The notes under the pieces are model-generated. The model searched no databases. It was not told the DNA's origin and saw only the letters and a list, made by a program, of their open reading frames with translations. From Colletotrichum lupini (Eukaryota > Ascomycota > Sordariomycetes > Glomerellales > Glomerellaceae), in NCBI RefSeq assembly GCF_023278565.1, contig NC_064677.1:4650001-4714000 (forward strand): a stretch of DNA of 64,000 bases, read 5' to 3'. A program made the translations under genes and the position numbers. Below, in pieces: positions 34,099-44,704 of this stretch; position 1 is the first letter of the stretch, and each line of letters starts with the position of its first letter.

Positions 34099-37000
34099 AT
34101 GAGGTTTGGTCTGAAAGCCGGCGGCCTTCTTTGGCTTGCCGCGTCGCTTTGTGGTTCGCAGAGCGCCTTAGCTCAAGATGTTGACTGGCCGATTCATGAC
34201 AACGGTCTCAATGAGGTCGTCCAATGGTAGATTCCCATAGTTTGTTAACGGATACAACATTGGTCTTATACTGACTGAACTCTACGCAGGGACCACCACA
34301 GCTACATTGTGAACGGAGAGAGACTCTTCGTCTTCTCTGGCGAGGTATGGCAACTGATTCCTTCCCCGTATGTCATGTTGAGATCATCTCGCTAACAAGT
34401 GCAGTTCCACTACTGGCGTATCCCTGTGTTCGTGATCCAACTCAACATCATCGACAGTGTACTAAGTTTACTGACACATCTTTAAGTCCCGAACTTTGGC
34501 GAGATCTCCTCGAAAAGGTCAAGGCGGCTGGGTAAGATACAGTTCCCCTCTGGAGTGGAAAAGTTCGTTTCGTGGCTAACACACAGACGACAGCTTCAAT
34601 GCCTTCTCCATCTACAACCACTGGGGCTACCACAACCCCACGCCTGGTGTCTTGGACTTTGACACCGGCGCTCACAACTTCACCTCCATCATGACCGTCG
34701 CCAAGGAACTCGGCATCTACCTCATCATCAGACCTGGACCCTACGTCAACGCCGAGACTAACGCCGGCGGCTTCCCTCTCTGGGCCACCACTGGCGCTTA
34801 CGGTTCTCTGAGAAACGACGACGAGAGATACACTGCGGCATGGACCCCCTTCTGGTCGGAGATTTCCAAGATCATCAAGTCTCATCTGATCACCAACGGC
34901 GGAAACGTTATCATGTTCCAGGTATGCGATGATCCTCAAGAACTTACGAAAGCGTGTTTGCTAAGTGGAAGCACAGATCGAGAACGAACTCAACGGACAG
35001 TGGAAGGATATTGCTAAGAGAGTCCTGAACCCGCCCATCGCCAACTACATGCAGCTTCTTCAGGACAGCGCCCGGGAGAATGGAATCGACGTGCCCCTCT
35101 CTCACAACGCCCCCAACATGGTAAGTGGATCTGTTCGAAGAATTGTGTGCTCCCACTTTCTGACACCATCTAGCGCGGCTTTTCATGGTCCAAAGACTTT
35201 TCCAATGCTACTGGAAACGTCGATGTCGTTGGTGTCGACAGCTACCCTTCGTGCTGGAGCTGCAACTTGAGCGAGTGCACCGGCACGAACGGAGCTTATA
35301 TCCCCTACGTGAGTATCTCAAATCCACCACAACTACTGTGTCGTGCTAATAAATTCACTTGCAGCTGACCCAAGATTACTACTCCTACTTTACAGTTCAG
35401 TCGCCGTAAGTATTCCAAGTTGAAACACGCTCAAATCAGAATTCTAATCATCTTACAGGTCGCAACCCAACTTCCTTCCAGAGTTCCAGGGCGGTTCCTA
35501 CAACCCCTGGGGCGGACCCGAGGGCGGCTGTCCCAGTGACATTGGTGCTGATTTCGCCAACATCTTCTACCGCGATCTCATCTACCAGAGAGTCACCGCA
35601 ATCTCCCTTTACATGATGTTCGGTGGAACCAATTGGGGCTGGCTCGCTTGTCCCGTTGTTGGTAAGTCCATGTCGCCATCGTATGGTATGTGTGAGATCG
35701 ACTCATGCTAATTCAACGCCAGCTTCGAGTTACGACTACTCTTCTCCGGTATCCGAGAACAGAATCATCGGCAGCAAGTTCCACGAGACAAAGCTTTTGA
35801 CTCTGTTCACCAGAGGTTCGTAGATTGTTCGCCTCTGAAGGATGCAAGATGAATTCTAACGTTTGCGTAGTGGCCAAGGATCTGACAAAGACTGAGAGAG
35901 TCGGAAACGTAAGTGAAGCAGTGATGCAAGTAAGGTGAGATTCTGACGTGCCCTAGGGCACTGGATACACCACCAACTCAGCCATCACCGTGTCTGAGCT
36001 CCGCAATGTCGACAACAACGCGGCGTTCTACATTGCCCGTCACGCATACTCCCCTTCCAACACCAACGAGGCTTTCAAGCTCTCTGTCAACACCTCTCAG
36101 GGTGCTCGTAAGTCTTCCTTCTACCTAACATCAAATTCTGCGTATCAAATGCTGACTTGACTCAAGTCACCATCCCCCAGCACGGCAGCTCGATCGCCAT
36201 CAACGGCCACCAAGCCAAGGTCCTTGTTACCGACTTCAGATTTGGCGAGAAGACCCTCCTATACTCCACCGCCGAGGTTCTCAGCTACACCATTCTCGAC
36301 GGTCAAGAGGTTATTGCCCTTTGGCTTCCTGAGGGCGAGGCTGGCGAGTTCACAGTCACTGGCGCCAACTCTGCCAAGCTCATCGGCGACGGCAACGTCG
36401 CTGACTTCAACGTCTACCCTGGCGAGAGCAACGTCACCATCGCATACACGCAGAAGAAGGGCATTACGCTTGTCGACCTCGGAGATGGCTCCCGCGCCGT
36501 CCTGCTCGACCGCAGCGCCGCGTACCTCTTCTGGGTACCTGTGCTTGACAACGACCCCTTTGCGCCGGCCAACAAGACTGGTGAGTTTGTTTATTGACGC
36601 ATCGATTCCAATTTTACTGACAAACTCGCGCAGTCTTTGTTCAGGGGCCGTATCTCGTCCGCCACGCTGCCTTCAACGAGACTGGCCGTAGCTTGGCGCT
36701 CTCTGGAGACGCAGACCAGGAGACCACCATCACCGTCTTTGCCTCCGAGTCCATCTGCGGCATCACCTGGAACGGCAAGAAGCTCGAGCTCCTCTCGAGA
36801 GAGGGTAACGTCTTCACCGCCAAGATCGAGGGCCCTGCCAAGTTCGAGGTCCCCGCACTCGGCCCTTGGAAGGTTCACGACAGCTTGCCTGAGATCGCTA
36901 CTGATTACGAAGCCACCTCTGACAGCTGGGTTGGTAAGTGATACCTGTTACATCTTGTCGTGTCGATAAAGAGGGAAAATGGTCTAACAAACTTCCAGCT

Positions 37001-37954
37001 GCCACCAAGACAAACACCTCCAACACCGTCAAGCCCGCCTCAAACAATCCCGTCCTCTACGTAGACGAGTACGACATCCACGTCGGAAACCACATCTACC
37101 GCGCAACCTTCCCGACCTCCGAGTCCGCCCCGACTGGCGTCTTCCTCAACGTCACCGGCGGTCTGGCCTTCGGCTACTCCGTCTGGCTCAACTCCGAGTA
37201 CGTCGGCTCCTACCTCGGCCTCTCCTACCTGGGAGCAGACGCCAGCTCGTTCTCCTTTGAGAACGCGACTCTCTCCAAGACCGGCGACAATGTCCTCGTC
37301 GTCATCATGGATAACTCGGGCCACGACCTGCGTGAGGCGGCGCTCGCGCCCCGCGGTATCACCAACGCGACTCTCCTCGGCCCCGACGCCGCGAACTACA
37401 AGTTCTCCGAGTGGAAGATTGCCGGCACCGCTGGCCGTAACGACCTCATTGACCCCGTTCGCGGTCCTATCAACGAAGGAGGTCTGTACGCCGAGCGCGT
37501 TGGTGCCCATCTGCCCGGCTACCCCGACGCAGACTGGGAGTCCTTTGACTCTGCTAACGGATCTCTTTCCGTTCCTGACGCCGGCATCCGCGTCTTCCGC
37601 ACCGTTGTCCCACTCGACGTTCCCGCCGGCCTCGATGTCTCTATTTCGTTCCGCCTTACTGCAGCTACTGACGATACGAACCGCCTTCGCGCACTTCTGT
37701 TCGTCAACGGATACCAGTACGGTCGCTTCAACCCGTACATCGGCAACCAGGTTCAGTTCCCTGTCCCCACAGGTATTCTCAACTACAACGGAGATAACAC
37801 GATCGCTGTAACTGTTTGGAGTCAGGCTGCGGAGGGTGTTGCGCTGAATGTTGAGTGGCAGGCGGATTACGTCCACACTTCTAGCTTCGATATGAGCTTC
37901 GACAGCAAGTCTTTGAGACCTGACTGGGATGAGAGCCGTTCGGCGTTTGCCTAG
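34099..37954 (+). CDS. secreted GH35 beta-galactosidase
   Basis: About 13 exons encode roughly 1000 residues. After a signal peptide ([20 protein letters not shown]) come [19 protein letters not shown] and [11 protein letters not shown]. Then [21 protein letters not shown] leads to the acid/base motif [10 protein letters not shown]. The nucleophile motif is [17 protein letters not shown] later segment [10 protein letters not shown] is also typical of GH35. C-terminal beta domains ([54 protein letters not shown]) complete the large fungal form. The enzyme removes terminal beta-galactose from plant galactans or xyloglucan outside the cell. One donor (GTTCGT, after RIPV) is non-standard but fits the frame. 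All catalytic residues appear intact. Confidence 0.94.
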
Positions 37955-38886
37955 ATATCCTGAATATTAGGTTCATGTCATAGGATATGAGAAATATAAG
38001 ACTCGAAAGTGAACCAAGTAGCCTCCATTTCCGCGCGATTTCGAACTTTTGAAAACGGTGGGTGGGCGGACAAGCGGGCGATCGAGCGCCCAGCGCCAGC
38101 TGCCAATATGTATTCTCAACATTCACCTTGAATGACAGCCGAAATTTGGATGACCCTCACTTGAAGCCTAGGGCCGTCTCAGTAGTTGAATTTCCCTACT
38201 CAATTTCCGCAGCGTCGTGTCGCATCACAAGGCTTCAGATACGCTCTTTGTCGAAAGGACCATCCATGATGACGAAGGTAGCTACTTTCAGAGAGTTCCT
38301 ATCACTCACGATAATTGCAGCAGTGTGATCTATCAATCGAGATCTCTTGTCATAGATTGAGCGTTTCAGCTCACAGGACGAAACCACAAACTGGTTGATG
38401 AAGAGTTGGTATAGTGTTTGCATGAGTTGGCATTTCAGGTGCAGAACATCCGCACAGAACCACCAGGCAAGCACCGCCGTCCCACATAGCCCTTCCACTG
38501 GAGAATTCGAGAATTTTGTTCTTTCAAATAGTATTCTGAGGGGGAAAGAGCACCTCACGAGGTCAACTCCTTCTTCTTGATCCTCTCCCCCCTTCGGTTC
38601 CTTCCCTACAGATGGACTCAGAACTCACTCGAGGCTCTATAAAATCTCTTCATGAATTCTCTTCTCAAGATCTTCCTCACTTCCAACTTCAACCTCACCA
38701 TCACCAGTCAAGAATGCCACGATAGTATCGCGGTTTTTCGTGATTATATCTTGATACACTTATCAAACTTCATCTTTACCATACTCTTTTCACAGAATAT
38801 TCACTGCCACATATCGCTCAAAGCCTGCAATTATTTTCTCGAATTTCAGCTTTTTGAGCTGCAAGAAGCTGCTTCCATCCCCAATA
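37955..38886. other. intergenic
   Basis: About 930 bases between the GH35 gene and the DUF7587-like gene. No supported feature. Confidence 0.4.
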
Positions 38887-39840
38887 ATGGCTCATGTCCC
38901 CAGCCAAGAGCTTGTGGTGGCGCGATACAAGCTCACAAGTGAGAAGATCGCTGACAACGACTCCAGCAACGTCAAAGCCTGGCTCACGAAAAACACGACC
39001 CACAACATTCCCTGGGTTCTCCGAGTGCTTCCTGACTACGTCTCAGTTCTCAGAAACCAATTTCCCGGATACCTAGACATCATTCAGCAATCTCGCAACA
39101 CTGGTTGCGTGAATGGCACTGCCCTACTTTCAATCACACAAAAAGTCTCGACCGTGGGTGGAAATGAGCGCCCGGAGCAACTTTACCGAACAATTCATGG
39201 TGGGCAACCTCACCAGGGCATCAAGTCTCGTCTGGGACGGGGAAGCGACCCAATCTTCCTACACATTCACTTGAGGAAGCATCTACGCGGGAACTGTCGT
39301 GAACCGAGTCCCTTCCTCTCAGCTACCAGCAGCCGCGCAAGAGCTGTGGAATTCGCTGTCGCATATGAGGACCAAGGATTCTCTAACATTGCGATCCTGG
39401 TATTCGAGACCACTAGCGCAGACTGGAACCACAACACGCAGAGACTGTGGGATTCGAAAGCCTTGCTTCGCCGATTGAACAAGGAAAAAAAGGCTGGTGT
39501 CTGCTTCGGGGAAGAGTTTCTTGTTGAGCACTCTATCCCGGAGACAAGCATCCAACGCAGATACAACTGGCCAAGTGACAAGGCCAAGATTGACCCCAGG
39601 GGCTTCTGGGAGACGCGCGCTCGCAAGGCCCTGGAGAGCAAGAAGGAGAGCATTGAGGAAGCCAAGGAGAAGAAAGCTTCGAAGAAACGTAAGAACTCCC
39701 ACGACGAGGATGGAGACAACGGTGAAGGTAACGATGAAGAGTTGGTTGGTGGAGGTGTATCGAAGCCCCGGAAGAAGAATAGAAAGCAGGGCGTAAGGGT
39801 CATCGTTGGTCCCAAGCTGAGACGCGATGGAGGTGCTTGA
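38887..39840 (+). CDS. DUF7587-like protein with ADP-ribosyltransferase-like signatures
   Basis: One uninterrupted frame of 317 residues from MAHVPSQELVVARYKL. No signal peptide. The conserved block is PEQLYRTIHGGQPHQGIKSR, then CREPSPFLSATSSRARAVEFA, GFSNIAILVFETT, and FGEEFLVEHSIPETSI. I recognise this as the fungal DUF7587-type domain. Its Arg in LYR, the Ser/Thr-rich LSATSS strand and the Glu pair before HSIP are laid out like the R–S–E signature of ADP-ribosyltransferase folds; enzymatic activity is inference only. The C-terminus is highly charged (KKASKKRKNSHDEDGDNGEG, then PRKKNRK), suggesting nuclear targeting. It precedes two damaged 2EXR loci, as expected for an accessory, fast-changing region. 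A different start upstream is unlikely. Confidence 0.7.
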   Translation: MAHVPSQELVVARYKLTSEKIADNDSSNVKAWLTKNTTHNIPWVLRVLPDYVSVLRNQFPGYLDIIQQSRNTGCVNGTALLSITQKVSTVGGNERPEQLYRTIHGGQPHQGIKSRLGRGSDPIFLHIHLRKHLRGNCREPSPFLSATSSRARAVEFAVAYEDQGFSNIAILVFETTSADWNHNTQRLWDSKALLRRLNKEKKAGVCFGEEFLVEHSIPETSIQRRYNWPSDKAKIDPRGFWETRARKALESKKESIEEAKEKKASKKRKNSHDEDGDNGEGNDEELVGGGVSKPRKKNRKQGVRVIVGPKLRRDGGA

Positions 39841-40465
39841 AATGATTCGTGAGCGGTTGCTCGGCACAGGCAAAGGAGTTCATTGGATTTTGGAGTTGAG
39901 GTATTTGGGGAAGAGGCACATTTGCGGCAAGCCTCGTGGGCGATTTGCGAATAATAGGGATCAGTTTATGGATCACTGGGAGCGCTTCAGCTTCTATAGG
40001 CGCGCAAGGGAACTGCGGCCAAGGCATCATTAGATATTCGGATCTCTCCAACAAGAATTCATTCAATCTTCAGTTGCGTCCATCTTCATCACTCTTTTAG
40101 CCATTTATATAAAGCGACCTCATACTGAAAGGGCGTTACGAAGAACAAGTGTCTTGGTAGTGCCGATGACTCGCACGGCAAGCGGCTATTCATATCCAAA
40201 GGAAGCGGCGATACATAGCTCCCCGAACATGAGAAGGTAGTATCTCTTCAGGCAAGGCAGGCAGACATCTTTGACCGAAGGGAATTTTGGGTAAGAGCAA
40301 CAAGAAAGCGAGGCAGCGCTCATATTTCCTTCGTGGCTCTGATCGCCAGCATCTATCATTGCAATTCTTCTCCCCAATATACCAGTCTACTCGAAATACC
40401 ATTTGTCTCATCGCCACATCATCACGCATCACAGCAAAAAATACTCAAAGCAGCTTATCATGTCC
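39841..40465. other. intergenic
   Basis: About 620 bases. A short plus-strand frame directly after the DUF7587-like stop (39840–40030) lacks motifs. No supported feature. Confidence 0.35.
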
Positions 40466-41488
40466 TAACTTGTCGAATCCGAAATCTTCAAACTTTTACC
40501 GAAGGAAATCAGACGCATAGTACGGCGCGAGGCCCTCGAAGACCGACTCGTGGTCGTAGCCCGAGTGACTAGCTTGCTCGAAGAAGTCGTCTGCCCGCCA
40601 TGTCCGCTATTCATCGAGAAAGCCGCAAAATTTTCTTGGGCATGTACATTCGGCTGATCAGCGAGTCTACGGGCATGCTTCCTTTGCTTGGCTTGTCAAA
40701 AACCATGTCTACCTCAATCCTGCTGTTGACACCCTCTTTCTCGGTACGATTGTCGACAGGCTAGGGGGTTTCCGATTTGCGCTCGCCAGCCATCACTGGC
40801 GTGAAAAGTTGGCGACTTGGGGGACTTTACTACATCGCCAACCTTCCCGGGCTATATCAAAAAGCGGCTTCGAAAAGTGCGTTTACACGACACCTGCTTC
40901 CTGCAGCGAATATTAAACTGAAGACTTGATAGAGGCGAAAACCTCCATCCTTACAGCCCTTTCAACAGTACCTACTCAGCGGGGCCCATTCCACTTCCCA
41001 GTCTTCAGTTCCCATGTCTCAAGGTCATCCACCTGGTTTCTCTGCTCTGCATTCCAATACCAATAATCGCGCACCATGGTCTGACAGCATGGTCGATGCT
41101 TGGCATAGGAGTTCATTTTCGCTACGTATTGCCAACCAACGAGCTTTATTGTCATCGCGATTTAACTCTCACAGTGAGCATTTCGGAGGTATATGGCCGA
41201 ACGATCGTACTTCTGACGATCACTTCAGGGTCAACTCGAATGAGAGTTTTGGTATCCGAATCGACATCTTTCGCGACAGCAATCTTGATTGGATCACTGA
41301 CGCCTAGTTACCCGTTAATGGATTCCACAAGATGCACCTTGCTTGGAAAATTGCTACGGAATATGTCTCGATGCGCCTGGGCGAAAGTTAGGGGTGATTG
41401 GTGTCGTGAACGCCTTCGCGGATACTTTCGGTCTGTTAGGAAGCAAGACGTGTGTGTACGCAAGGGACTTTCAGAGTCAGCGTTTTAG
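40466..41488 (+). pseudogene. decayed 2EXR-domain gene
   Basis: Pieces of a 2EXR-domain protein lie in order but in different frames. A start-like ATG is followed at once by a stop (ATG TCC TAA). The frame then reads IFKLLPKEIRRIVRREALED, the N-terminal 2EXR helix. The expected cysteine/ESR helix appears in another frame as IHRESRKIFLGMYIR, and the following strand (VKNHVYLNPAVDTLFLGTI) in a third. The C-terminal part resumes as PCLKVIHLVSLL and stays open to 41488. At least three shifts and a stop make the gene non-functional. 2EXR proteins are numerous in fungi and of unknown role, related in outline to F-box-like proteins. Confidence 0.62.
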
Positions 41489-42934
41489 TAGATAAGCCTT
41501 CACATTACTACTACTGAGCATGTCCTGGGAGGACTCCAAAGCTCTTTTCTATTGAATCGATTCTGGTATGGATCCTCCTGCGTTATTTGTGACCTCGTTG
41601 CTACGTAGATGCTACAGGGAGACCGATGACCCGATTTCCCCCAGAAGTGAACCCCTTAGGATCGCCTCCTCCTCCTCCACCAACTCCTCCCACTCGTTAT
41701 GAGATTTTGGCACGAATGGTCTTGACTTTATATCTGATGGCTAAACTGAGAGAAGCTCGTTTTTAAATCAATTGTCCAGTTTTTCAAGGCTTCAGAGCTG
41801 AGATCGAGGCTCTCTCCGGAAAGGAGGGCAGATGCCTCTATGCTCCTACTCTCGCTCTGCTTCGTCACTCAACTATCACGCCGTCTCTTGACCTAGCTTG
41901 TGAAAGTATGTTCTTATCCCAGTCGAATAAGACCCTAAAATGTTTTCCCAACTGTCGTATCGTAAGCCGACACGAGCTTGCAAATTTTGTTTCTCTTCCG
42001 GTTGGCAAATGTCTTCAAACGTGGTGTCGGATCCTCCATTCGATTTGAGGCCGAAGAGAAACCCTTCATGTTTGCTCATTGAGATGTAGCAACACGCCTT
42101 CTATCAAGCTCTCTCATATTATATTATATCCATTGCCCACCCCACCAGTGTTATTCAACCGATGACTCCCAATTCCGCTTGGATCGACTACCAATATATG
42201 AGTCTGTAAGAGAACTGGCAGAGAAGGGATATGTTTACAAAGGACGAGAAATACTGAAAGGTTCAAAAGACTTTGAAATTTCCTTGGATTGTTTGCGTTC
42301 CCTTGTCAGTGCTTTACCTCATTGACAAAGTTCCCCCTCCCAAGTCTGTCTTTTGAGGTTCTTTGTCGAGTTTACAACAACCTGGCATGCCTTTTGGAAG
42401 AAATCTTGCGAAGATGAATGCGTGATCCAATGCTGATAAGTTCATTTCGGGTATGGACCTGGACCGAAGCTGCTCTCAGACGAAGCTATTCTCAGACCAA
42501 GGATGAGATTGATCGAGGATGACTCTATTTAGCCATAGCCAAGAGCAGCACCGGATCTCACTCGTCCGAACACCTTCTCGTCAAAGGTATGAATCCGTCT
42601 GAAAGTGATCGTCTGAACGCCGGACGAGGAGCCATTCCACCCGACAATCTCATCAGCAAGCAACCGCCACATCAAGGGCGAGAGCACCTCACAACAAAGC
42701 TGCCCGCCCAACCTCACGATGATGATAGTTCCCGCTTCAAAGCACCTTTCTCAACACCAGACGGGAGGCCATCACGACTAAGCAAGCACTTTGATCATGT
42801 GACATCCCTAGGGATATCTTTTGAAATCTACTCCTGGGTTCCCACTGAGCCCCCTTCTTTCCAAAAATCTCTTCCTTCCCACACCTCAGGGACACCAAGA
42901 GCTTCCATCATCACAGTCTACCAAACAATCGACG
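41489..42934. other. intergenic with coding remnants
   Basis: About 1.4 kb following the 2EXR pseudogene. Scattered open pieces look once-coding (around 41690–41760 PTRYEILARMVLTLYL and 41775–41950), with stops between them. I cannot name the ancestral gene. It may be the tail of the neighbouring pseudogene or a separate relic. Confidence 0.35.
42161..42325 (+). pseudogene. possible gene fragment, unknown family
   Basis: A 54-codon open stretch ending in TGA, with well-mixed composition (LPIYESVRELAEKGYVYKGR, then EILKGSKDFEISLDCLRSL). It has no start of its own and no partner exon that I can see, so it is best read as a relic. Confidence 0.3.
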
Positions 42935-44704
42935 ATGGCTCAGCAAACTTCCCTTGCGTCCAACAATCCCCCTGCCGACGATCCTCCTGACATCGTCGTT
43001 GAGACCATGTCTTCACCCTCGCTTGGCAATTCGTCTAACGTTGCTGCCGACAAGTCTGCTGACAAGCCCACTGACGCCGTCATGACCTCTCCCTCGACCA
43101 ACAACTCGTCTAACGCTGTCGCCGCTGACAAGCCTACCGACGCTGTCATGGAGACCGCGTCTTCCCCTGCAGATGGTACTTCGTCCAACAACGTCACCTT
43201 CGACAACCACTCCGACATTGCCATTGATGCCATGTCCTCTCCCATGGTTGGCAACTCGTCTGACGCGGTCGCTACCAATGAGCAATCTGACGTGGTCATG
43301 GAGACCATGTCTTCCCCTGCGGTTGAGATCTCAACCAACATCGCCACCATCGACAGCCTTGAGGATACTGTCATCTCGAACATGTCATCTCCTTCAATTG
43401 GCAACACTTCCAACATGGCCATCCCCGACAACCTTTCTGATGTCGTCATTGAGATCGCTTCCTCTCCGTCGACTGGCAATTCGCCCAACTTGGCCACCGC
43501 CAACAACTTGGCAGACGGTGTCATCTCGGTCGTGTCTTCTCCCTCAGTTGACAACTCCTCCGACATTGCCATCGCCGGCGACTCTCCTGATGCAGTCATT
43601 GAGATTATGTCTTCCCCTTCGGTCGACAGCTCTTCCAACGTTGCCATCGCCGACAACGCTTCCGACGCCATCATTGAGATCACGTCTTCCCCCTTGGCTG
43701 CCGACAACTCGTCCGACATCACTCCCAGCACTACCAGCCTCCACCGCCTCCCGCTTGCAGTCCGTTCGGTCATCTAGGAGATGGTCGCCGAGTCTTCTGG
43801 CCAGCTTGTCGGTATCGGTCCGAACGCGGACGCCCATGCGCGCCGCCCTGGCTACCCTGCCTTTGCCTTCGTCAACAAAGAGGCCTTCCACGCCTTTCTC
43901 AAGGCCTACACTCGCATTGACAAGCATCCCAACGATCCCATTGTCTACCATCCTGATCTCATTGACCCTGTCGATATGCAGGACTACGAGTTTGCCGAGG
44001 CGGCTTTCCTTGCTCCCGGTGTTGATTGTATCTATATCAACCCTCGTACCGATGAGGTTTCTCTTGGCTATAAGACCGACATTCCCGGCCCCGCCTTCTA
44101 TCCCAGCTTCATCAATCCCAACCTTGGACACGAAATCAACTCACAGCTCAAGATGGTGCGCATCGTGATGGAAGATTTCCGCGGTTGGACCGACGGACAC
44201 GACTACCCGCTTCTCTACCACAACTTCCTCAACAAGAAGCCCGTCGCCAGCATCGACGTGAGCCAGCTCAAGTACCCCAACATCAACCAGATCACCGTGA
44301 TCTTCCGTGGCCTTGAGAATGAGTGGAAGGGCGACAGCAACAACTACGTTGTCAACTACAACGTCGCCACCAACCGCGTCTTTGTCGACTACGACCGTGA
44401 GAATGCCGAGGAGATGGTCGAGGAGACCTTCCGTCTCGAGGTGCAGAAGGTGTACGAGACTCAGTCGGATGAGATGGTCGTCGCTACGGAGCCGGATGGA
44501 AACAACGAGGAGGACGATAAGGCGATCCTCTCGGTTCGGATCATCTTCCATCGCGACTCGGACAAGGACTACGGTCCCTACCTCCTCGAGCCCTTCGATC
44601 TCGAGGAGATCCTCGATCCGGAGGACTTGACCGACGACGGTCGGATGGAGAGAATCTTCTGGGAGATCGCCGCCACCGCCGTCAAGGAGCGCCTCGGTGC
44701 TTAA
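42935..44704 (+). pseudogene. repeat-bearing 2EXR-domain gene interrupted by one TAG
   Basis: From ATG 42935 a single frame runs to 44704 apart from one stop, TAG at 43775–43777. Before the stop are about ten imperfect 25-residue repeats (for example SDVVIEIASSPSTGNSPNLA and PDAVIEIMSSPSVDSSSNVA). They are followed by LHRLPLAVRSVI, the start of a 2EXR domain. The next residue in this family is normally Trp (consensus LPxEVRxxIWE), so TGG has become TAG. The frame continues EMVAESSGQLVG, FAFVNKEAFHAFLKAY and CIYINPRTDEVSL (2EXR), then an acidic C-terminus (EEDDKAILSVRIIFHRD). Without the stop the product would be about 589 residues. The 928 bases after the stop remain intact, so damage is recent, or the stop is read through or bypassed by reinitiation at ATG 43781. 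Confidence 0.72.
42980..43730 (+). repeat. tandem array of about ten 75-bp coding repeats
   Basis: Inside the 2EXR gene, units of about 75 bases encode D-[AVI]-[VI]-[VIM]-E-x-[MA]-S-S-P-[SA]-x-x-[ND]-[ST]-S-[ND]-x-A-x-x-[DN]. Units differ by many substitutions, so the array is old or under selection. Most units carry a Ser-Ser-Pro; the second is shortened. Confidence 0.75.

Noticed and set aside
37040..37876. A 278-codon minus-strand frame opposite the GH35 gene
   Set aside because: Shadow of strongly coding plus-strand sequence with family motifs.
42940..43773. A 277-codon minus-strand frame opposite the repeat array
   Set aside because: A by-product of the repetitive plus-strand coding sequence; its translation is an artificial repeat without start context or motif.
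43640..43777. An intron removing the TAG in the 2EXR gene
   Set aside because: CATCTAG could be an acceptor, but the only in-frame donors nearby are poor or too close, and using them would delete repeat units and the LPLAVRSVI segment that matches the domain start.
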